Source: an uncultured Opitutales bacterium
GTDB taxonomy: Bacteria; Verrucomicrobiota; Verrucomicrobiia; Opitutales; Intestinicryptomonadaceae
Reading direction: 5' to 3'
NCBI GenBank assembly: GCA_900547395.1
Contig: URGP01000019.1
Span: forward strand, 1-51,066
Length of the DNA: 51,066 nt
Position numbers and translations under genes: made by a program. This document shows positions 45,931-51,066 of the stretch, one piece after another. A model generated the notes under the pieces. That model was given only the letters and a program-made list of their open reading frames with translations. It ran no database searches and had not been told where the DNA came from. Each line of letters opens with the position of its first letter. Within the stretch, counting starts at the first letter, position 1.

Positions 45931-45965
45931 CCATATACCCCTATACCCTATAATGCCTGTGTCAA
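45931..45965 (-). promoter_or_regulatory. Promoter and likely CsoR operator
   Basis: On the minus strand a perfect TTGACA (45965-45960) is followed by TATAGGGTATAGGGGTATA at 45952-45934, with paired G tracts flanked by TATA like known CsoR operators. It lies 5-40 bp before the repressor ATG. The -10 is not clear at 16-18 bp spacing. Confidence 0.5.
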
Positions 45966-46089
45966 GCTTTTTTTGGGGAAATATTTCCGTGCGCCAAGCG
46001 GCATATTTTGCGCGGATTAGGCGTCGCTTGCTTTACTGTAATATTGCAAGCGTTTGACGCGGCACAAAAAGTTCGTTTATATTAAGGTC

Positions 46090-48525
46090 ATGAAAAAAAT
46101 ATTTCCGCTTTTATTGCTTTTGGCATCTTTTCCTTTTGACACTTTTTCGCAAAGCAGGCTATATCCGCAGCATTTCGATTTATGCGAGGTCAGCTTGGGC
46201 GGCGGGATTTTTAAAAACGCCATGCAAATCAACAACAGGCTTTTAATGGAATATGACCACAACCGCCTGCTAACCCCCATTATGCGCCAGGCGGGCTTTG
46301 CCGACTGGGAAAAACGCCATCCTAATTTCCGCAACTGGGCGGAGGGGGACTTTCGTTTGGACGGGCATATCGCGGGGCATTACCTTTCGGCGTTGGCGTT
46401 CGGGTATGCTTCGTCGGGCGATAAAAAAATGAAGGCGGAGCTTTTGTCGCGCTTAAATTACATGGTTGACATGATAGACAAGGCGCAATCGACTTTTGAT
46501 GGCGACAAAAGCGGAATGTATGGATATGCAGGCGGAATGCCCCACAACGAAATGTGGATAAACATTTATAACGGCAATCCGACTTTTGCCTACAAAGCGG
46601 AAGGTCGTGATTTTTACGGCGCCGTTCCATTTTACGTAATCCACAAAATGTACGCGGGGCTTCGCGACGCCTACGTTTACGCGGGGAACAAAAAGGCAAA
46701 AAAATGCTTTAAAAAACTTTGCGACTGGGGCATAAATTTAGTCTCCAACCTAAGCGACAAACAGCTTCAGGATTTGCTGAAAATCGAGCACGGCGGAATG
46801 AACGAAGTCTATGCCGACGCCTATAAAATTTTTGGTGAGCAAAAGTATTTGGACGCCGCCAAACGCTATTCGCAAACCGAATTCATCGACGGAATGCAGA
46901 CTCTTAACCGCGACTTTTTAAGCGGAAAGCACGCCAACACCCAGGTTCCGAAATACATCGGCTTTGAGCGTATTTCCCAGCTTGACAAAAATTCCGAAGA
47001 TGCAGGTTTGATGTCGAAATACAATTTGAGCGCGCGCAATTTCTGGACGGACGTTGTAGAAAACAGGACGCTGTCTTTTGGCGGCAACAGCGTTGACGAA
47101 CATTTCTTGCACCAGGACCAAGGGATGCGCTACATCGAGCGCACAGACGGGCCGGAAAGTTGCAACACAAACAATATGTTAAAGCTTTCGGAAATGCTTT
47201 TCGACGATGCCCACGACGCCAAATACGCGGACTTCTACGAAAAGGCGATGTTAAACCACATCCTTTCAACCCAAAATCCGAGAACGGGCGGATATGTCTA
47301 TTTTACGAGCGTGCGCCCGATGCATTACAGAATGTACTCGCAGGTAAACAAGGGCATGTGGTGTTGCGTGGGAACGGGAATGGAAAACCACGGCAAGTAC
47401 GCCCACTTCATTTATACGCACGATAAAGACACGCTTTTTGTGAACCTCTTTGTGGAAAGCGCGCTGAAAAACAAAAAGTTTGCGGTAAGGCAGACGACTA
47501 AATTTCCGTACGAACCAAAAAGCGAAATTGTTGTCGAGAAATCAGGCATGTATTCCATCGCGGTGAGGAAGCCGTCATGGTGCAAAAATTTTGAGGTATT
47601 CGTAAACGGGAAAAAATCAGGCGAAGAAACATCAGGATACTTGAAGATAACCCGCAACTGGAAAAAGGGCGACAAAATTTCAGTCTCGATGCCGATGGAG
47701 CTTTCCTTGCAGGCATGCCCATCAAATGAAGATTATGTTGCTTTTACTTACGGTCCTGTCGCGCTTGGAGCGGTTGTGAGCCGCGAAGAGCTTGTGCGCC
47801 AGTTCGCTGAAGAGGGCAGAATGGACCACGCTCCCGGAATAGGTAAACAGTGGAATTTGCTCGACGCCCCGATTCTCTTGGGAGACAGAGAAAAACTCCT
47901 TGAAAAAATCCGCCCTTGCGACATCTCAAAATTGGAATTTAAGATAGATGAAAACGTCTATGCCGATAAAAAACACGCCAATCTAATATTGCAGCCGTTC
48001 TTTAAAATCCACGAAGCCCGCTATATGCTATATTGGTTCCAACCCTCAAAGGAACGCTGGCAGGAGCACAAAAACAAGATGCTGGAAATCGAAAACGCAA
48101 AGCAGGAGTTGGAAAAACGCACGCTCGATTTTGTCGCAACGGGTGAACAGCAAAGCGACGCGGGGCACGTTTTGAAAGGGTCGTTCGGCAAAGGCGAATA
48201 TAACGGCGAAAAATACGTGGATTCATGGATTGGCGGATGGTTCAGCTACCTTTTGGAAAGGAAGGGAAAAAAGAATGTTGCACTTAGAATGCGCTTTACG
48301 GCGGGAGATTCATATAGAAAATGCACCATTTCAATAAACGGCAAAGTCTTTAAGGAAAATTTTTCTCCCGTTCCTCAAAACGGCGAACGCGGTTTTTTTG
48401 AAATCGAAATGCCAATTCCGGAATCATTTTTAACGGAAAGCGACGAAGTTGTAGTGAAATTCGAGGCGAACAAGGGAACTCCGAACCCGGGGCTATACTA
48501 CCTCCGCCTTGTCGAGGGCAAATAG
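46090..48525 (+). CDS. Secreted GH127 beta-L-arabinofuranosidase
   Basis: 811 residues. Signal peptide (about 1-20, ending FDTFSQS). The (alpha/alpha)6 barrel starts at GGGIFKNAMQINNRLLMEYD; DGHIAGHYLSALAFGYAS is conserved. Active-site residues align with the GH127 type enzyme HypBA1: Glu356 and Cys358 in PESC (zinc ligands), Cys425-Cys426 in WCCVGTG (nucleophile and zinc ligand), with Glu337 in SVDEHF as acid/base candidate. C-terminal beta-sandwich domains follow. It would release L-arabinofuranose from plant glycans or glycoproteins. The start at 46090 has AAGG upstream; the frame is open to 46054. TTGACG and TATATT (46054-46083) resemble a promoter but lie very close to the ATG. Confidence 0.88.
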   Translation: MKKIFPLLLLLASFPFDTFSQSRLYPQHFDLCEVSLGGGIFKNAMQINNRLLMEYDHNRLLTPIMRQAGFADWEKRHPNFRNWAEGDFRLDGHIAGHYLSALAFGYASSGDKKMKAELLSRLNYMVDMIDKAQSTFDGDKSGMYGYAGGMPHNEMWINIYNGNPTFAYKAEGRDFYGAVPFYVIHKMYAGLRDAYVYAGNKKAKKCFKKLCDWGINLVSNLSDKQLQDLLKIEHGGMNEVYADAYKIFGEQKYLDAAKRYSQTEFIDGMQTLNRDFLSGKHANTQVPKYIGFERISQLDKNSEDAGLMSKYNLSARNFWTDVVENRTLSFGGNSVDEHFLHQDQGMRYIERTDGPESCNTNNMLKLSEMLFDDAHDAKYADFYEKAMLNHILSTQNPRTGGYVYFTSVRPMHYRMYSQVNKGMWCCVGTGMENHGKYAHFIYTHDKDTLFVNLFVESALKNKKFAVRQTTKFPYEPKSEIVVEKSGMYSIAVRKPSWCKNFEVFVNGKKSGEETSGYLKITRNWKKGDKISVSMPMELSLQACPSNEDYVAFTYGPVALGAVVSREELVRQFAEEGRMDHAPGIGKQWNLLDAPILLGDREKLLEKIRPCDISKLEFKIDENVYADKKHANLILQPFFKIHEARYMLYWFQPSKERWQEHKNKMLEIENAKQELEKRTLDFVATGEQQSDAGHVLKGSFGKGEYNGEKYVDSWIGGWFSYLLERKGKKNVALRMRFTAGDSYRKCTISINGKVFKENFSPVPQNGERGFFEIEMPIPESFLTESDEVVVKFEANKGTPNPGLYYLRLVEGK

Positions 48526-48856
48526 ATAATATTCCATTTTAATTCCCGCTTTTTCAGAAATAAAATATTGCAGACATTCTCCCGTAAAACACTCGAATAA
48601 TTGCCTACCCAAGACCGCTCTTCCAGCGGTCTTGGGCTTTTAGATTAACACATTATTTATCGTAAACTAAATTGACAATTTTTATAAATTGTGTTGTTTT
48701 ATAAAATTAAAGTATATCAAAGTGTAATTTATGTTTTAAGTGAAAGAAAAATTTTTTCAGTATAAAGAGCATAGAAAAAAGCACAAAAATGACACCATTA
48801 GTTTTTCACAATTTTATATTTGTAATTTGTTTTCAATCCCTTTGCCAATCAACAAA
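48526..48856. other. Intergenic region after the GH127 gene
   Basis: Apart from the terminator at 48608 I see nothing coding. The stretch 48650-48850 is strongly AT-rich, and the open frame that begins at 48740 runs through the antisense of tRNA-Cys, so it is not credible. Confidence 0.6.
48608..48642 (+). terminator. Terminator of the GH127 gene
   Basis: A perfect 12-bp stem, CCCAAGACCGCT (48608-48619) with its complement (48625-48636), a 5-nt loop and CTTTTAG after it. The T run is short but the stem is very stable. Confidence 0.8.
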
Positions 48857-48890
48857 AAAACCGCCCGAAGCATAAGATTCGGACGGTTTT
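48857..48890 (-). terminator. Terminator of tRNA-Cys
   Basis: On the minus strand AAAACCGTCCGAA pairs with TTCGGGCGGTTTT (one mismatch) around a 7-8-nt loop, and seven Ts follow. It lies a few bases after the tRNA-Cys 3' end. Confidence 0.85.
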
Positions 48891-48897
48891 CATTACG

Positions 48898-48968
48898 AGG
48901 CATGGGTGGGAATCGAACCCACGGTGAAGCTTTTGCAGAGCCTTGCCTTACCACTTGGCTACCACGCC
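48898..48968 (-). tRNA. tRNA-Cys (anticodon GCA)
   Basis: 71 nt. Acceptor GGCGTGG pairs with CCATGCC (one G-T), a short D arm GCC..GGC, anticodon loop CTGCAAA giving GCA, and T arm GTGGG-TTCGATT-CCCAC. The discriminator base is T. CCA is not encoded, unlike in the tRNA-Thr gene of this window. Confidence 0.95.
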
Positions 48969-49023
48969 GTAATTTAAAGTTTATAAAACAATCATATATT
49001 GTTTCGTTAATCAAGCAAAAAAT

Positions 49024-49066
49024 AAAAACTCCGCCTGAAATTTTTTATTATTTTAAATCGGAGTTT
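49024..49066 (-). terminator. Terminator downstream of the MFS pseudogene
   Basis: AAACTCCG and CGGAGTTT (49026-49033 and 49059-49066) pair across a 25-nt AT-rich loop; on the minus strand Ts follow. It ends transcription before tRNA-Cys. Confidence 0.6.
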
Positions 49067-49121
49067 GTTTTTCACCTTTCAGGTATATTGTTTTGGGATA
49101 TATTGAAAAATCTTTGCAAAG

Positions 49122-50209
49122 TCAGGCTTTAGCCGTTTCCTTTTTGCGGATTTCAATGAAAGGCAATATTCCCAATATTGAACATCCGCAGAATGTCGCC
49201 GCAAGAAGAACTATGGGATTGTTCGATATATTATTTAGCAGTATGGTGCACGCGAATGCCGTTCCGAGCTGTGAAAAGCCGAATATCGCCGACGCCGTGC
49301 CGCTTTTGTTTGATTCCGAAAACGGTTTTAACGCCAAATTTGTGGTAAGCGGAAAAAGCATTCCCAAAAAGAACATTGTTGCAAACAGGAAAAGCGCAAA
49401 AAGGATCAGGCTGTTTAAGAAATGTGCAGACGCAAAAAATGCCGCCGAGCATAGTATCATTGAGGCAAACGCAAGTTTTAGATAATATGCCGACTTGTTT
49501 TGTCCGCTTTTCTTTGAAATGTACGCGGAGCCGAGCATTATGGAAAGGGAATTCGCGAAAAATATTACGGAAAACAGCCTTCCTGATACAGAAAAATTTT
49601 CCATAAATATCAAAGAAGAATTCGATATGTAAACCATCAGGGCAGTATAAATTGCGCATCCTGCGGCGTTTGCCGCCATAAACTTGCCGTCTTTTAAAAC
49701 TTGAATGCCGTTTCCAATAAAATTTCCCGACACGCCGATATTTTTGTTTGTCTCTTTCAAAAAGAAGAAAACCGTAAAGAAAGACAAAATGCCAGCAATA
49801 TTTTTGACGAAGGGAAAGAATCTGTTATGACGGCTCTCGACAGGACAACGGGCGCGCAACCGAAAAATGCCTGAAAGAATCTTGCAATCCACATAAATTC
49901 TATTGACGTGGATATTGCGCACATAAAAGTTGCAATCGTAAAGGCGATGAGGGAAACAAGCATTGGAAGTCGCCGTCCCACCGCGTCGCTTATCATTCCC
50001 CAGAAAAGCTGCCCTGCCGCAAAGCCTCCCAAAAATATTGAAAGCGTTGCCTGGACATTTGCGATAGAGGTATTTAGAGACTTTGATATATCCATAAATG
50101 AGGATATATAAGTGTCGATGCTAAGGGGTTCCAACGCGGTTGCAAGCGTGAGAACCAGAATTATTATGATTTCGTTTTTGTTAATTTCGCATTTTTTATT
50201 ATTTATCAT
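49122..50209 (-). pseudogene. Frameshifted Bcr/CflA-type MFS exporter
   Basis: Two overlapping frames together cover most of a 12-helix drug-exporter of the Bcr/CflA family. Frame 1 (50209 to 49757) carries helices 1-4 with the MFS motif FWGMISDAVGRRLPML and then ARFFQAFFGCAPVVLSRAVITDSF, after which it leaves homology. Frame 2 (49122-49922) resumes at about 49830 with SFFTVFFFLKETNKN and continues through helices 7-12. The stretch between the DSF and KET motifs is some 40-50 residues shorter than normal, so the lesion is an internal deletion that removed about two helices and shifted the frame. Not a functional transporter as it stands. Confidence 0.75.
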
Positions 50210-50600
50210 AACCGACTCTTCCCGAAAGAACAGAAGGTTGCGGATATTTGACTTCCGACTAGTCTATACAACTATGTATATATTATTTTAACGCTACAAA
50301 TTAAAACACTCAAATCAAGTTTTTTGTGGGAAAACGGCAAAGTATTTTTGCTTTTTCGACGGACATTTTCAGCGTCGCAGGCTCTTTTTTATTTAACTTG
50401 CAAGCTCCATCGCGCACGAAGTTTAGAAGCACGCTTAGTTTTTCAATGCGCCTGCCACCGCAAATTTCTGCGCTTAAACCCATTGAAATTATAATCTGTT
50501 ATTTGCAGAAAAACTTTGATTGGAAAGATAAAAGTTTGCCGACACCGCAGTGCAAATAAAAATGTGTTATGCTTTTTGGGCAAATATCGATAAATTAATT
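50210..50600. other. Intergenic region between MFS pseudogene and cupin gene
   Basis: A perfect TATACA-ACTA-TGTATA inverted repeat (50265-50280) is listed separately. A minus-strand frame of 57 codons at 50310-50483 (starting MGLSAEICGGRRIEKL) has plausible codon use but no recognisable family, and I leave it uncalled. Nothing else is seen. Confidence 0.5.
50265..50280. promoter_or_regulatory. Operator-like inverted repeat upstream of MFS gene
   Basis: TATACA, ACTA, TGTATA form a 16-bp perfect inverted repeat. On the minus strand TTGTAT (50271-50266) with AATATC 17 bp on could be the promoter of the exporter, so the repeat would overlap its -35, as TetR or MarR sites often do. No such regulator gene is in the window. 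Confidence 0.35.
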
Positions 50601-50942
50601 ATGAAGAAAATATTAAAGAATATCGAGATCAACAAGGTTTTGACGCTTGCCGGCATGGTTTCCGTTCAGCAGGGGCAAATCGTCAGCAAAACGCTTGTCC
50701 AGAATAAAAATGTCAGCATAACTCTGTTTAGTTTTGACAAGGGAGAGGAAATCGGAACGCACGATTCTTCCGGAGACGCCATGGTTAGCGTTTTGGAAGG
50801 CGAGGGGCGCTTCAAAGTAGGCGACACGGAACATATCGTTAAAGCGGGAGAAACTTTGGTAATGCCTGCAGGAGTTCCACATTCTGTTTCTGCCAAAATT
50901 CCGTTTAAATGGATTTTAGTCGTGGTGTTCCCCAATTCATAA
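50601..50942 (+). CDS. Small cupin-domain protein
   Basis: 113 residues from ATG 50601 (the frame is open to 50550 but the cupin fold begins near the later ATG). Cupin motif 1 is degenerate (FDKGEEIGTHDSSGDAMVSVLEGEGRF, with His and Asp in place of the full His-x-His set) and motif 2 reads PAGVPHSV with its His. These single-domain proteins often bind a metal or small ligand; the substrate is unknown. It lies alone, divergent from the broken exporter. Confidence 0.8.
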   Translation: MKKILKNIEINKVLTLAGMVSVQQGQIVSKTLVQNKNVSITLFSFDKGEEIGTHDSSGDAMVSVLEGEGRFKVGDTEHIVKAGETLVMPAGVPHSVSAKIPFKWILVVVFPNS

Positions 50943-51015
50943 GTTTGCCGTCAGCAAAAAAATTATTTGGATTTTTTTGAAGGGGGTGGGTTGAAAAAAC
51001 GGTTTTACGGGGCAC

Positions 51016-51044
51016 AAAAAAAAGGATTTCCAAGTGGAAATCCT
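51016..51044 (-). terminator. Terminator of a gene beyond the right edge
   Basis: AGGATTTCC (51023-51031) and GGAAATCCT (51036-51044) form a perfect 9-bp stem with a 4-nt loop. On the minus strand a run of eight Ts follows. It should end a minus-strand gene, of which at most a few final codons fall inside the window. Confidence 0.8.
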
Positions 51045-51066
51045 CAGACTGCTGACAAAGTACAAA

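Noticed and set aside
48740..49132. 130-codon plus-strand open frame
   Set aside because: Runs through the antisense of tRNA-Cys and the terminator hairpins; no family.
50326..50559. 77-codon plus-strand open frame before the cupin gene
   Set aside because: Ser-rich, no start signal and no homology that I recognise; looks like chance.

Overview
The window comes from a Gram-negative bacterium with a meso-diaminopimelate peptidoglycan: it carries lpxA, a complete F-type ATP synthase operon and a near-complete division and cell wall (dcw) cluster. The divergent FtsZ, the LysM lipoprotein embedded in the dcw cluster, the TRL-type lipoprotein and the weak Shine-Dalgarno sequences point to the PVC group, most likely Verrucomicrobiota (class Opitutia). 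This is an inference from gene content; no rRNA gene lies in the window.

Layout. 1-1670: a decaying redox cluster (truncated Tat-exported aldo/keto reductase, intact flavodoxin, 5'-truncated AraC regulator). 1677-3383: pdxA and lpxA on the minus strand. 3482-6219: an AT-rich pair, a large exported transglutaminase-like protein divergent from a small HTH protein. 6502-13065: atpBEFHAGDC. 13229-17043: nadD, rsfS, comM-like ATPase and two membrane proteins. 17047-35240: the minus-strand dcw cluster, in transcription order mraZ, small ORF, rsmH, ftsL, ftsI, murE, murF, mraY, murD, LysM lipoprotein, ftsW, murG, murC, ddl, ftsQ, ftsA, ftsZ. murB is absent from it. A textbook MraZ operator with four boxes at 10-bp period overlaps the mraZ promoter. 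35654-39369: a hypothetical gene, a candidate small RNA with an anti-Shine-Dalgarno loop, a DUF2339 giant membrane protein and tRNA-Thr. 39484-43502: lipoproteins, an MscS channel and a purine permease. 43600-45965: a P1B metal ATPase with a CsoR-type repressor. 46090-48525: a secreted GH127 beta-L-arabinofuranosidase, suggesting use of plant arabinan or arabinoglycans. 48898-51066: tRNA-Cys, a broken Bcr/CflA-type exporter, a cupin and a terminator for a gene beyond the right edge.

The core of the window is envelope biogenesis. Its mur, mraY and dd-ligase genes build lipid II from UDP-MurNAc to the flipped precursor. FtsW and FtsI polymerise and crosslink it, and FtsQ/L/A/Z localise this at the septum, all apparently under one MraZ-controlled promoter with many 0-10 nt gaps or overlaps.

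The most interesting items are the candidate small RNA at 36301-36395 (consensus -35, three consecutive hairpins, a 14-nt match to the 16S 3' tail in a loop, intrinsic terminator), FtsZ lacking the conserved second catalytic Asp of the T7 loop, the AT-rich transglutaminase/HTH pair, and the long acidic tail on MurF.
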